Source: CBFDBF01 sp050291465
Lineage (GTDB): Bacteria; Pseudomonadota; Gammaproteobacteria; Chromatiales; Chromatiaceae
Assembly (NCBI GenBank): GCA_050291465.1
Contig: JBNKJV010000015.1
Coordinates: forward strand, 1-64,000
Length of the DNA: 64,000 nucleotides
Reading direction: 5' to 3'
Shown: one piece after another, positions 1-8,433 of the stretch
Numbering within the stretch: position 1 is the stretch's first letter
How the letters are laid out: each line of letters begins with the position of its first letter
Made by a program: the position numbers and the translations under genes
Notes under the pieces: model-generated
The model's input: the letters and a program-made list of their open reading frames with translations, nothing else
The model's database searches: none
What the model was told of the DNA's origin: nothing

Positions 1-2
1 CC

Positions 3-95
3 GACGTGGAAGTTGACCAGGGTCAGACCCTCGGCGCCGGCGAAGTTGACGGCTCCTGGGACGGTTTCTCCCTGGGTCTGGTGCACAGCTTCTAA
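3..95 (+). CDS. C-terminal end of a beta-barrel outer membrane protein (partial)
   Basis: Only the last 30 codons are in the window, open at the left edge and ending with TAA. The peptide alternates polar and hydrophobic residues and ends in GLVHSF. A terminal Phe after an amphipathic strand is the known sorting signal that BamA reads on outer membrane beta-barrels. This fits a porin or OmpA/OprF-like barrel, but the family cannot be named from so short a piece. A strong terminator follows 30 bp later, so it closes its transcript. Confidence 0.6.
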   Translation, partial: DVEVDQGQTLGAGEVDGSWDGFSLGLVHSF

Positions 96-124
96 GTTCG
101 CTTAGAATCTGAAGCAGTACCAAG

Positions 125-150
125 AACGGGGCCTTCGGGCCCCGTTTTTT
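125..150 (+). terminator. Rho-independent terminator after the outer membrane protein gene
   Basis: A perfect 9-bp stem (AACGGGGCC / GGCCCCGTT) closes a TTCG tetraloop at 134-137 and runs into a T tract ending at 150. It separates the upstream barrel gene from the TPR genes. Confidence 0.9.
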
Positions 151-275
151 ATGCCCTCTTTATCCGTCGGTCTCCTTTCTTTATCAGGGCCGGGATTCCG
201 CTGTAGAATTCCTGTTTTCGCGATAACAACCTGTGGAGCGATCCGCGGGCGGGTAACAGCCTGTCTGCAAGCAAA

Positions 276-2303
276 ATGAAACAATCTAGCAGCGACATAC
301 AGATGGCACTGCGGAAGGGAGCGGCGCTGCTGCAATCCGGCCGCCTGCAGGAGGCGGAAAAAATATCTCGAACTGCCCTGGAGAAGTATCCGCGTAACAC
401 CGGCGCCCTGCAGTTGCTGGGACTTGTGGTTTTTCGGCAGGGACGCCCAAAAGAGGGAGAGAAGCTGCTGCGCAAGGCCATTCGGTGTGACGGCAAGGTA
501 TCCGGGCTGCATTACTATCTCGGGCAGATACTGGAGGCTCAGGGCAAGTTGAAAGAGGCGGCGTCTTGCTTCCGGAAGGCGCTCAAGCTGAATCCATCGG
601 ACGAGTGGATTCATGTCAGTATGGGTGTGATCTCGGGCAAGCTGGGGCGCAGCGAGGAGGCGGTAGCGGCTTGTCGCAGAGCGTTAAAAATCAATTCCCG
701 AAATACATCCGCCCTTGCCAATTTGGGTCATCTCCTGAGCAAGGCCGGCGGCATCCGGGAGGCTGTTGAAGTATTGGAGCAGGCGATCGCTATTGATCCG
801 AAGCAACCGGAGGCGCTGGTCAACCTGGGAGGAATCTGCCTGCAGAAGGGAGATCTTGATCGGGCCGAGGATCTCCTGGAGAGAGCGCTTGCCTTGAGGC
901 CGGGAAATCCGGTGGCGCTGAATAATATGGCCGGGGTGTTGTTGGCGAAAAAGCGACTTGATCAGGCGGAAAGCGTGGCTCGCAGGGCGCTCGAGATTGA
1001 ACCCGGGTTTGCGGATGCCGCCTTCCATCTCGGGCGTATCCTGGCGGAGCGGCGGCAACCGAAAGAGGCGGCCGTTGCTTTTGAACGATGCGTCGCGCGT
1101 AGACCGGATTTCCTGGAGGCCCAACTCGGTCTCGGTACGCAGTTGAAAGAGCAGGGATTGCTGGAACAAGCCGCGGATCGCTTTAAACAGATCATTGCCC
1201 GGAATCCGTCGTCCAAGGAGGGGTGTGTCGGGCTGGCGAGCGTAAGGATTGAGCAGGGTAGATGGGATGAGGCGCATGATCTCTGCAACCGCGCCTTGCG
1301 GGTGGACCCGGATTATGCGGAAGCGCACTGGAATCGCTCTCTTGTCCTGCTTGCCAGGGGTGAGTTCGAGAAGGGCTGGAAAGATTACGAGTGGCGATGG
1401 AAAAAGACGCAAAAGGTGGCGCGTGTCCTGCCGTATCCCATGTGGGACGGCTCATCCCTGGAAGGAAAGACCATCCTGGTGTATGCGGAGCAGGGACTGG
1501 GCGATGAGATCATGTTTGCCTCCTGTATCCCTGATTTAATCCGGAATCGGCCTGCGCTCTGTATCCTGGAGTGCGATCCACGCTTGGAATCATTGTTCGC
1601 CCGTTCTTTTCCCGGCGTGATGGTGTGTGGGCGTTATGAGGACGGGAGTTTGGACTGGTTGGCGGAATTGCCCGAGATTGATGTGCAAATCCCCATAGGC
1701 AGCCTTCCGGGGTTCTTCAGAGACGGCATTGAGGCGTATCCTCGACGCGCTTCATTTCTCATCCCGGACAGCAAGAGGGTGGAGAAGTGGCGCGCCAGGT
1801 TCAACGACCTGGGTGAGGGGCTGAAAATCGGCATCTCCTGGAGAGGGGGCAGCAAGGATTTCGTCAGAGCCAGGCGCTCCATACCGTTGGATCAATGGAT
1901 TCCCCTGTTCAGTCTGGAACAGGCCCATTTCATCAACCTGCAGTATGGTGATTGTGCTGATGAGCTGAGGCATTTAAAAGAGGTCTCGGGGATTCAGGTC
2001 CATGACTGGGATGATGCCGATCCGTTGACGGAACAGGAGGATTTTGCGGCGCAGATCGCCGCGCTGGATCTTGTAATTTCCATTGATAATGCCACGGTTC
2101 ATCTGGCCGGTGCGCTTGGCAAGAGGGTCTGGACGTTGCTTCCGGAGGCCACGGAGTTTCGCTGGATGGAGGGGCGGCCGGATACCCCCTGGTATCCGAC
2201 CATGCGACTGTTCCGGCAGAATGGCAGCGAAGACTGGAGCGGGGTGATAAAAGAAGTTGCGGCTTCACTGCTGATTTTGCGAAGCCGAGGGAACAGCGAT
2301 TAA
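276..2303 (+). CDS. TPR protein with C-terminal glycosyltransferase-9-like domain
   Basis: 675 residues. About eleven 34-residue TPR units fill residues 8-380, each with the usual G/A-L/Y-x-x-A-x-x-x-F pattern. After them, residues 380-675 resemble the glycosyltransferase family 9 fold seen at the end of many bacterial TPR proteins, with a GLGDEIMFA stretch near residue 408 and an SIDNATVHLAGALGK motif near residue 610, like the nucleotide-sugar site of heptosyltransferases. No signal peptide or membrane segment is visible, so it is probably cytoplasmic. The ATG has only a weak ribosome site. The next gene is a paralogue over the TPR part. Acceptor and donor sugar are unknown; transfer activity is inferred from the family. 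Confidence 0.8.
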   Translation: MKQSSSDIQMALRKGAALLQSGRLQEAEKISRTALEKYPRNTGALQLLGLVVFRQGRPKEGEKLLRKAIRCDGKVSGLHYYLGQILEAQGKLKEAASCFRKALKLNPSDEWIHVSMGVISGKLGRSEEAVAACRRALKINSRNTSALANLGHLLSKAGGIREAVEVLEQAIAIDPKQPEALVNLGGICLQKGDLDRAEDLLERALALRPGNPVALNNMAGVLLAKKRLDQAESVARRALEIEPGFADAAFHLGRILAERRQPKEAAVAFERCVARRPDFLEAQLGLGTQLKEQGLLEQAADRFKQIIARNPSSKEGCVGLASVRIEQGRWDEAHDLCNRALRVDPDYAEAHWNRSLVLLARGEFEKGWKDYEWRWKKTQKVARVLPYPMWDGSSLEGKTILVYAEQGLGDEIMFASCIPDLIRNRPALCILECDPRLESLFARSFPGVMVCGRYEDGSLDWLAELPEIDVQIPIGSLPGFFRDGIEAYPRRASFLIPDSKRVEKWRARFNDLGEGLKIGISWRGGSKDFVRARRSIPLDQWIPLFSLEQAHFINLQYGDCADELRHLKEVSGIQVHDWDDADPLTEQEDFAAQIAALDLVISIDNATVHLAGALGKRVWTLLPEATEFRWMEGRPDTPWYPTMRLFRQNGSEDWSGVIKEVAASLLILRSRGNSD

Positions 2304-2411
2304 GTGGATTTATGTTACTTTGCCGGGGTATCTTGTTCGGAAAAGGTTTAAACGGGGCAATCCGCAAATAGCCTTTACTGAATTGGATTGACCGGGCGTC
2401 GGAATAACTTG

Positions 2412-4391
2412 GTGGAGAATGTGAATATAGATATACAAAAAGCGTTACATCGCGGTATGCAGTTTTTTCATTCCGGACGACTGCCTGAAGCGGAGAGCGT
2501 GTTCAGGGAGGTACTGAACCTGGATCCGCGCGAAATAAATGCACTGCAACTGCTGGGGCTTACGGTTTTTCAGATGGGTCGCCCGAAGGAGGGTGAAAAA
2601 CTACTGCGTAAGGCGATTCGACGAAATCCCAAGATCGCCAAGTTACACTTCAACCTCGGGCATATGCTGGAGATGCAGGGCAAGCCGCAGGAGGCCCTGT
2701 TTGCCTTTCGGGAGGCCCTCAAGCTGGATTCGAAGGACGAATGGATACAGGTCAACCTGGGGATCGTATACGGCAAACTGAATCGTCTGGAGGAGGCGGT
2801 GGACGCCTGCCGTGCCGCGTTGAAGATTAATCCCGAAAACAGCTCGGCCCTCTCCAATATGGGGCACCTGTTGTGGCGTGCCGGCAAGACGGACGAGGCG
2901 GTGGAGACCCTGGAAAAGGCCCTGAAGATCACCCCGAATCTGGTGGAAGCGTTGTCCAATCTCGGCACCATCCGCTTTGGAGAGAAGAAACTGGACGAGG
3001 CGGAAACCCTGCTGCGCCGCGCCTTCAAACTCAATCCGCACAACGGCGAAGTGCTGAACAATCTGGCCGGTGTACTGACGGCCTTGGATAAAAGCGAGGA
3101 GGCGCTGCCGCTATGCAGGCAGGCGCTGGAGAGGAATCCCGGCTCCGCGGAGCTCTGGTTTAACCTGGGGCGCGTGGCACAACAGGCGGAGCGGTGGGAA
3201 GAGGCGATTGCCGCCTACAGCAGAGGTCTGGAGCTGCAGCCTGATACCCCGGATGCCATGGCCGGACTGGCCGAGGCCCACGGGGTGATGGGGCGGTTTG
3301 ACGAGGCTAAGCGGCTCTACTACCGGGTGTTGGAAATGAAACCGGGTAAAAGCGGGTGTTATGCCGGGCTTCTTGGATTGGAAGATCGGGAGATCATGCT
3401 GGAGCAGATTGGAAAAATCGAAGATCTCTATGACTCCGCCGGGAGCGACGATGAAAAACGTATTTTGGCCTTTGCTTTGGCCAGGTTTTTCGAGAAAGAG
3501 GGGCAGTATGACAAATCCTTCAACTATCTGGCGGAGGGAAATCGGCTCAAGCGGCAGGGTTACGATTATGCTCCGGAGCAGGATAGGGATGGATTCGAGC
3601 GCATAAAATCCACTTTTTCCGGGGAGTTTATGCAGGCTCGGAGCGGTTGTGGCGCGGACGGCAGTATGCCCATATTTATACTCGGTATGCCACGCTCGGG
3701 TACCACCCTGGTGGAGCAGATACTCGCCAGCCATTCCGGGGTATTCGGGGGTGGTGAATTGGCTTTGCTGCAGAAATTGCTGGAGCAGAGATGCAAATCA
3801 ATCCCCACGGAAAGGTGTGTGGAAGTGGTAGCGGGTTGGAACAGGGAAGAATTCGCGGCTCTGGGCGAGGAGTACCTGAAAGAGTTGGCCGCTTGTTCCC
3901 GGGGTGCCGAGCGGGTGACGGACAAATTGCCTCACAACTTTATGCGTTTGGGGCTGATCTATCTCGCCCTGCCGAATGCCAAAGTGATTCATTGCCGGCG
4001 TGATCCGATCGATAACTGCTTGTCCATATATAAGCAGGACTTCAACGCGACCCACAAATACGCCTACGATCTGCAGGAACTGGGGGGCTACTATCGCCTC
4101 TATGAAGACCTGATGTCGCACTGGCGGCAGGTATTGCCTGAAGAGTTTGTTTTTGATCTCCAATACGAGGAGATGGTGGCCGATCAGGAGGGTATGACCC
4201 GCAAGTTACTGGATTTCTGTGGGTTGCCTTGGGAGGACGGCTGTCTGCGTTTCCACGAGACCGAGCGGGCCGTGGTCACCGCAAGTCAGACCCAGGTGCG
4301 GCGGAAGATCTATAGCGATTCCGTGAAGCTGTGGCAGCGCTATGAGCGTCAGTTGCAACCGCTTATAAAGGCTCTGGGGACGAGGGTTTAG
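2412..4391 (+). CDS. TPR protein with C-terminal sulfotransferase domain
   Basis: About 659 residues. Nine TPR units fill the first two thirds. The C-terminal domain has the PAPS 5'-phosphosulfate loop GMPRSGTTLVEQIL and, about 100 residues later, the 3'-phosphate motif CRRDPIDNCLSIYKQDF, both typical of sulfotransferases. It should move sulfate from PAPS to an unknown acceptor, perhaps a protein or glycan. The first five TPRs match the upstream gene closely, residue for residue in long stretches, so the two arose by duplication. The GTG at 2412 aligns with the ATG of the paralogue and has GGA 8 bases upstream; TTG at 2388 and GTG at 2421 are alternatives. The 108-bp gap suggests co-transcription with the upstream gene. 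Confidence 0.82.
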   Translation: MENVNIDIQKALHRGMQFFHSGRLPEAESVFREVLNLDPREINALQLLGLTVFQMGRPKEGEKLLRKAIRRNPKIAKLHFNLGHMLEMQGKPQEALFAFREALKLDSKDEWIQVNLGIVYGKLNRLEEAVDACRAALKINPENSSALSNMGHLLWRAGKTDEAVETLEKALKITPNLVEALSNLGTIRFGEKKLDEAETLLRRAFKLNPHNGEVLNNLAGVLTALDKSEEALPLCRQALERNPGSAELWFNLGRVAQQAERWEEAIAAYSRGLELQPDTPDAMAGLAEAHGVMGRFDEAKRLYYRVLEMKPGKSGCYAGLLGLEDREIMLEQIGKIEDLYDSAGSDDEKRILAFALARFFEKEGQYDKSFNYLAEGNRLKRQGYDYAPEQDRDGFERIKSTFSGEFMQARSGCGADGSMPIFILGMPRSGTTLVEQILASHSGVFGGGELALLQKLLEQRCKSIPTERCVEVVAGWNREEFAALGEEYLKELAACSRGAERVTDKLPHNFMRLGLIYLALPNAKVIHCRRDPIDNCLSIYKQDFNATHKYAYDLQELGGYYRLYEDLMSHWRQVLPEEFVFDLQYEEMVADQEGMTRKLLDFCGLPWEDGCLRFHETERAVVTASQTQVRRKIYSDSVKLWQRYERQLQPLIKALGTRV

Positions 4392-4413
4392 GGAGACCCC
4401 TGTCCGGAATCCG

Positions 4414-4428
4414 GGGCAGGCCCTGCCC
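4414..4428. terminator. Possible hairpin between convergent TPR and rpiA genes
   Basis: A perfect 6-bp stem GGGCAG/CTGCCC with a 3-base loop lies in the 55-bp gap between two convergent genes. There is no T tract on either side, so it is at best a weak or Rho-assisted terminator. Confidence 0.3.
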
Positions 4429-4446
4429 GCCATTTCCCTGATTGCG

Positions 4447-5103
4447 CTAAGCCGTAATGCTCTTGGCCCCTGCCGGTGTGCCGAGAATCAGGACATCCGC
4501 CGGCCGCTGGGCGAAGAGTCCCACCGTAACCACCCCGGCGATATTGTTGATGCGTTGTTCCAGCTTGATCGGCTCCATGATCTCCAGGTTATGTATGTCG
4601 AGGATCAGGTTGCCGTTGTCGGTAACAACGTTCTCTCGCCAGACGGGGGTGCCTCCCAGACGGACCAGTTCCCGCGCTACGTAGCTTCGCGCCATAGGGA
4701 TTACCTCAACCGGCAGGGGAAATTTACCCAGAACATCTACCAGTTTGCTCTCATCTGCTATGCAGACAAACTTTCTGCTGGCTGCGGCAACGATCTTCTC
4801 CCGCGTCAGGGCACCACCTCCGCCCTTAATCAGCTCCAACTGACGATTGGATTCGTCCGCGCCGTCCACATACAGGTCGAGTTGCCCTGCGGCGTTGAGG
4901 TCCGTCACCGGAATGCCGTGTGCACGCAGCCGTTCCGTGGAAGCCTCGGAACTGGAGACCGCACCTTCAATGCGGTGCTTGATCGAAGCCAGCAAATCGA
5001 TGAAGTGGTTGACCGTGGATCCGGTCCCCACGCCCACGACCCCCTCTGTGACATATTCCAGGGCGGCCTCAGCGGCCATCTTTTTCATTTCATCCTGGTT
5101 CAT
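4447..5103 (-). CDS. rpiA: Ribose-5-phosphate isomerase A
   Basis: 218 residues, the normal family length. It interconverts ribose 5-phosphate and ribulose 5-phosphate in the non-oxidative pentose phosphate pathway, in the cytoplasm. Visible signatures are the phosphate-binding GTGST at residues 26-30, DGADE at 80-84 and KGGGGALTREK at 93-103, which holds the catalytic Glu102. The ATG has a modest upstream GGAG-like site. A good sigma-70 promoter lies 33-61 bp upstream. It is divergent from ilvA, the arrangement also known in Pseudomonas. Confidence 0.97.
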   Translation of the reverse strand: MNQDEMKKMAAEAALEYVTEGVVGVGTGSTVNHFIDLLASIKHRIEGAVSSSEASTERLRAHGIPVTDLNAAGQLDLYVDGADESNRQLELIKGGGGALTREKIVAAASRKFVCIADESKLVDVLGKFPLPVEVIPMARSYVARELVRLGGTPVWRENVVTDNGNLILDIHNLEIMEPIKLEQRINNIAGVVTVGLFAQRPADVLILGTPAGAKSITA

Positions 5104-5135
5104 GAATCTCTCCTGCAGCGTATGTTATCCGGGCT

Positions 5136-5164
5136 ATGATAGCCGTGTGTTTTGGTTCTGTCAT
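5136..5164 (-). promoter_or_regulatory. Sigma-70-type promoter for rpiA
   Basis: Read on the minus strand: -35 ATGACA, a 17-bp spacer, -10 TATCAT. Both boxes match consensus at five of six positions. The -10 sits inside a short dyad, GGCTA-TGA-TAGCC. The box is 33 bp upstream of the rpiA start. Confidence 0.6.
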
Positions 5165-5275
5165 GGTGATCCTTGCATTAGATGGCGAGCGTTGAGGTGT
5201 TGCCGTTTTTGACGCAAAGGACCTATCTCGGTCATGATGGAGCCGGTCAGGGATTCCCGGTGTGTGGGAGGAGAG

Positions 5276-6805
5276 ATGCCACAGAAATATGTAGAAAAAA
5301 TACTTCGTGCACAGGTTTACGATGTAGCCAGGGAAACCCCCCTGGAACGAGCGGATTTGCTTTCCAGGCGCCTTGGAAACGAGGTCTATCTGAAACGGGA
5401 AGATCTGCAGCCGGTATTCTCTTTCAAGCTGCGGGGTGCTTATAACAAGATACGGAGTTTATCGGATTCCGAGCGCGCGGGAGGGGTGATTGCCGCGTCA
5501 GCCGGAAATCACGCACAGGGAGTGGCCCTTTCCGCAAAAAAGCTTGGTATTCCAGCGCTGATCGTCATGCCCAAAACCACACCGCCCATAAAGGTTCAGG
5601 CGGTGAGAAATCTGGGGGCGAAGGCGCTGTTGCATGGCGATTCCTACGATGAGGCCTATGTTTACGCAACAGAGCTGGCGGTGGAGAAGGCTATGGCCTT
5701 TGTTCATCCGTTCGATGATCCGGAGGTGATTGCCGGTCAGGGCACCATCGGTATGGAAATATTACGGCAGCATACCCGGCCGCCGCACGCGATCTTTATA
5801 CCGGTGGGCGGCGGTGGTCTGGTGGCTGGGGTCGGTGCCTATATCAAATATGTCTACCCGCAGGTGAAAGTGATAGGCGTCGAGCCGGAAGACGCCCCTA
5901 CGCTCTACAGTTCACTGGCGGCGAAGCGCCGGATCAGCCTGAAGCAGGTGGGTATATTTGCCGATGGCGTGGCCGTACGACAGGTGGGAAAAGAGACGTT
6001 CCGCCTGGCGAAAAAGGTTGTTGACGAGGTCATCCTTGTGAGCACCGACGAGATTTGCGCCGCCATCAAGGATCTATTTGACGATACTCGAGCCATTGCC
6101 GAACCGGCAGGGGCGTTGGCAGTGGCCGGTTTAAAGAAATATGTTCAGCGGGAGGGGATCGAGGGACGCCGTCTGCTGGCAATCGAAAGTGGCGCAAATA
6201 TGAATTTTGACCGGCTGCGCCACGTGGCGGAACGGGCGGAACTCGGTGAACGAAGGGAAGCGCTGCTGGCAGTGGAGATCCCGGAACGCCCCGGAAGCTT
6301 TCTTGGTTTCTGTCGTACACTCGGTCGTCGCAGCATAACGGAATTCAACTATCGGTTTGGTGACGAAAGACAGGCCCATGTGTTTGTGGGGATCGAACTG
6401 GCTCGCGGCGAGGAGGAGCGGGAAGAGTTAATCGCACTTTTGCGGGAGAAGGGGTATCAAGTCATAGATATGACCGACAATGAGACCGCCAAACTCCATG
6501 TTCGTTATATGGTGGGTGGGCATGCGCCCTGTATTACAAATGAGAGCCTCTTCCGGTTCGAGTTCCCGGAACGCCCCGGGGCGCTGCTCGATTTCCTCAC
6601 GCAGATGGGGCGACGTTGGAATATCACCCTGTTTCATTACCGCAACCACGGTGCTGCATATGGACGGGTACTGTTAGGGGTGGAGATGGAAGAGAGCGGG
6701 AAGCGGGCGTTTTTGCAGCTGATAAAGAATATCGGTTTTGCCTGTTGGGAAGAGACAGAGAATCCGGCTTATCGTCTGTTCGCCGGTCCGGGATGTGATT
6801 CCTAG
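5276..6805 (+). CDS. ilvA: Threonine ammonia-lyase, biosynthetic
   Basis: 509 residues from the chosen ATG. It deaminates threonine to 2-oxobutanoate, the first step to isoleucine, with PLP. The N-terminal catalytic domain carries SFKLRGAY with the PLP lysine at residue 51, and the GGGGLVAG phosphate loop. Two ACT-like regulatory domains fill about residues 320-509, marked by two ERPG(S/A) motifs; these bind isoleucine and valine in the long IlvA class. The start at 5276 was chosen because GGGAGGAGAG directly precedes it and MPQKYVEKILRAQVYD aligns with the E. coli N terminus; an in-frame ATG at 5234 is less likely. Confidence 0.96.
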   Translation: MPQKYVEKILRAQVYDVARETPLERADLLSRRLGNEVYLKREDLQPVFSFKLRGAYNKIRSLSDSERAGGVIAASAGNHAQGVALSAKKLGIPALIVMPKTTPPIKVQAVRNLGAKALLHGDSYDEAYVYATELAVEKAMAFVHPFDDPEVIAGQGTIGMEILRQHTRPPHAIFIPVGGGGLVAGVGAYIKYVYPQVKVIGVEPEDAPTLYSSLAAKRRISLKQVGIFADGVAVRQVGKETFRLAKKVVDEVILVSTDEICAAIKDLFDDTRAIAEPAGALAVAGLKKYVQREGIEGRRLLAIESGANMNFDRLRHVAERAELGERREALLAVEIPERPGSFLGFCRTLGRRSITEFNYRFGDERQAHVFVGIELARGEEEREELIALLREKGYQVIDMTDNETAKLHVRYMVGGHAPCITNESLFRFEFPERPGALLDFLTQMGRRWNITLFHYRNHGAAYGRVLLGVEMEESGKRAFLQLIKNIGFACWEETENPAYRLFAGPGCDS

Positions 6806-6964
6806 GGGATTTCTGAAGACTTTATTCCAGCTGCTGGGTTTGCATATCCCTTCTCGGGACAAACAATTAATGTAATAAAAACAGCAAGATAGGGTGAGGC
6901 GCCGGCTGGATCAACAAGCGGCATTGTTCGGATTTGTTCAGGTTTCAGTCGGAATCGGAAAAAC

Positions 6965-6993
6965 AAAGAAGGCCCGCAAAGCGGGCCTTCTTT
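6965..6993 (-). terminator. Terminator of the histone-like gene
   Basis: A perfect 13-bp stem, AAAGAAGGCCCGC / GCGGGCCTTCTTT, has a 3-base loop. On the minus strand it is followed by TTTGTTTTTCC, so it serves the lysine-rich gene at 7018-7275; it can also stop ilvA transcripts coming from the other side. Confidence 0.9.
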
Positions 6994-7017
6994 GCATTAC
7001 TGCTTGGTACCCCGAGG

Positions 7018-7275
7018 TTACCTCTTCTTGGTTACCTTCTTCCGCGGGGTTACCTTACGCGGACGAAGCGTACGCTTTTTCGCGACTTTTTTCTTGGCTA
7101 CCTTCTTTTTCGCGACTTTTTTCTTGGCAACCTTTTTCTTGGCTACCTTTTTCTTCGCGACCTTCTTCTTCGCGACCTTCTTCTTTACAGCCGTTTTCTT
7201 ACGTGCTGCCGTCTTCTTCTTGGCAGCGGTTTTGCGTTTTGCTGTGCTCTTCTTGGCGGCTCTTTTGATAGCCAT
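7018..7275 (-). CDS. Lysine-rich histone H1-like DNA-binding protein
   Basis: 85 residues, almost all Lys, Ala, Val, Arg and Thr. Residues 34-68 are seven consecutive pentads, six VAKKK and one VAKKR; the first 33 residues are looser AAKK/TAAKKK repeats and the tail is RPRKVTPRKKVTKKR. Such AAKK-repeat proteins resemble the C terminus of eukaryotic histone H1, Chlamydia Hc1 and AlgP of Pseudomonas, and are thought to bind and compact DNA without a fixed fold. Strong ribosome site GGAGG upstream, own terminator downstream. The role is inferred from composition only. Confidence 0.85.
   Translation of the reverse strand: MAIKRAAKKSTAKRKTAAKKKTAARKKTAVKKKVAKKKVAKKKVAKKKVAKKKVAKKKVAKKKVAKKRTLRPRKVTPRKKVTKKR
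7072..7176 (-). repeat. 15-bp tandem repeat inside the histone-like gene
   Basis: Seven 15-bp units encode VAKKK/VAKKR. The units differ by synonymous changes (for example gcc/gtc and aag/aaa), so the array is not freshly duplicated. In-frame units mean that gain or loss of a copy would change protein length without a frameshift. Confidence 0.9.
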
Positions 7276-7315
7276 TTTGCTTCCTCCAGAACTCAGTTGA
7301 CGAAATTCTGTGTTG

Positions 7316-7344
7316 AGTATAATAAAGTTTGCTGAAAATGCTAG
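7316..7344 (-). promoter_or_regulatory. Possible promoter of the histone-like gene
   Basis: On the minus strand a near-consensus -10 TATACT lies 41 bp upstream of the ATG, in AT-rich DNA. Seventeen bases further up the -35 position reads CTAGCA, which matches consensus at only three positions. The -10 is convincing, the -35 is not. Confidence 0.4.
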
Positions 7345-7411
7345 TAAATTACAGGTTTTATTTTCAATTTTTTAATTATTTTCTATTTACTCTTTCGCGG
7401 TGCAAAAACGT

Positions 7412-7576
7412 CTAAATGTTTTGTGAAGATTTCATTATTTCCTTTTCTCTCAGCAAAACTAAGTCTTGATCGAAGAGTTTGGCGATTTCAGATATTGATT
7501 CTCCGCGGTGTCTTAAATACCGGAGATATTTTGACGTGCTATAGAGTAAACCGGTGAGTAATCCCGGCATAATCAT
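7412..7576 (-). CDS. Possible small protein of 54 residues
   Basis: The frame opens with ATG-ATT-ATG and ends with TAG. The peptide is well mixed and not low complexity: a hydrophobic start (MIMPGLLTGLLYS), then a basic YLRYLRHRGE, then SISEIAKLFDQDLVLLREKEI, which looks helical and faintly like a helix-turn-helix or transposase-tail segment. The ribosome site is poor (only CAGGG upstream). It is unlike any family I recognise. It could be a real small gene, a decayed remnant, or a chance frame. Confidence 0.3.
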   Translation of the reverse strand: MIMPGLLTGLLYSTSKYLRYLRHRGESISEIAKLFDQDLVLLREKEIMKSSQNI

Positions 7577-7822
7577 GGCCCTGAGTCGGTAGTTGTCGGG
7601 TTTCGAGAAGGCGGTTTACGCTGGAAATATCTTTTGCGGGCACTTTTCTAAAACCGACAGGATATAAACCGGAGAGGTATAAAAACCGTGTTATTGTTGA
7701 AAATACCAGGCCCCCACGGTGGTTTGAGATGTTGAATACCGGCTTTTCGGTATTCTGGTTTGGGGATTGCAGAGGGCTTTGAAGTAGCTGCGGGGCTGGA
7801 AGAACGGTGAAGCAGGTGACTG

Positions 7823-8410
7823 CTACCAGCGATAAAAATTCTTTTCAGTTACCACACCATCCAGGGGAATATCCCAGGGCATCCTTTTTATCCGGGATAC
7901 TTTTTGAATCTCGTAGGCGACTCCGATCAACTTGGGTGTCCGCCAGAACCTCCTGTTTCTGAAATAGCTAAGGGTCCGGTCGTAAAAACCTCCTCCCATG
8001 CCAAGACGGTTACCATCGGTATCAAAAGCCACCAACGGGAGCAGTATGAGGTCCAATCCCCAAGGTGGGGTCGGGGGATGTTTGTGTATGCAGGGTTCGT
8101 AAATGCCGAAACGGTTTCGCCAAAGACCGTCGCCGGGACTATATTCCGCGAACCAAAGTGCCTGTTGTGGTAGAGGACGAAGTACCGGTAAATAGCAGCT
8201 TTTTTTCAGTTCCTGCGCCCTGGTCAGGATATCGTCGGTGGATATCTCGCCGTCCTCCTGCAGATAGAGGGCAATACGCCGGCTGTTCAGGAATAGAGGT
8301 GAGCGGCACAATCGTTTCGCCATAGCCTGGCCGTGGTGACGCTGTTCTTGCGCGGATAGCGCCCGGCGCCGCTTGCGAAGCTCTTTCCGCAGTTTAGCTA
8401 AGTCTTGCAC
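7823..8410 (-). CDS. fau: 5-formyltetrahydrofolate cyclo-ligase
   Basis: 195 residues from the chosen start. It converts 5-formyl-THF to 5,10-methenyl-THF with ATP, clearing the inhibitory folate made as a side product of serine hydroxymethyltransferase. The conserved C-terminal block RLGMGGGFYDRTL, which binds nucleotide and folate, is present, as is the basic LRKRRRAL start seen in E. coli YgfA. I chose GTG at 8410 because GGAG sits 8 bases upstream; a longer in-frame start at 8509 would lie inside the 6S RNA gene. It directly follows the 6S RNA, as in other gammaproteobacteria, and may be on the same transcript. Confidence 0.93.
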   Translation of the reverse strand: MQDLAKLRKELRKRRRALSAQEQRHHGQAMAKRLCRSPLFLNSRRIALYLQEDGEISTDDILTRAQELKKSCYLPVLRPLPQQALWFAEYSPGDGLWRNRFGIYEPCIHKHPPTPPWGLDLILLPLVAFDTDGNRLGMGGGFYDRTLSYFRNRRFWRTPKLIGVAYEIQKVSRIKRMPWDIPLDGVVTEKNFYRW

Positions 8411-8433
8411 GCCGGGTACTCCAAGGAAAAAAG

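Larger units (their letters stand above)
7277..7822. other. 546-bp AT-rich gap between the histone-like gene and 5-FCL
   Basis: The half nearest the histone-like gene (to about 7480) is clearly more AT-rich than the window average and holds its likely promoter. It also contains a possible 54-codon gene on the minus strand (7412-7576) and a perfect 8-bp stem hairpin at 7734-7755 with loop GCTTTT and no T tract. I see no tRNA, no longer gene and no transposon remnant here. Confidence 0.6.

Noticed and set aside
6894..7335. Plus-strand frames rich in Phe, Leu and Ser
   Set aside because: They are the complement of the lysine-rich repeat gene; its ribosome site, terminator and composition favour the minus strand.
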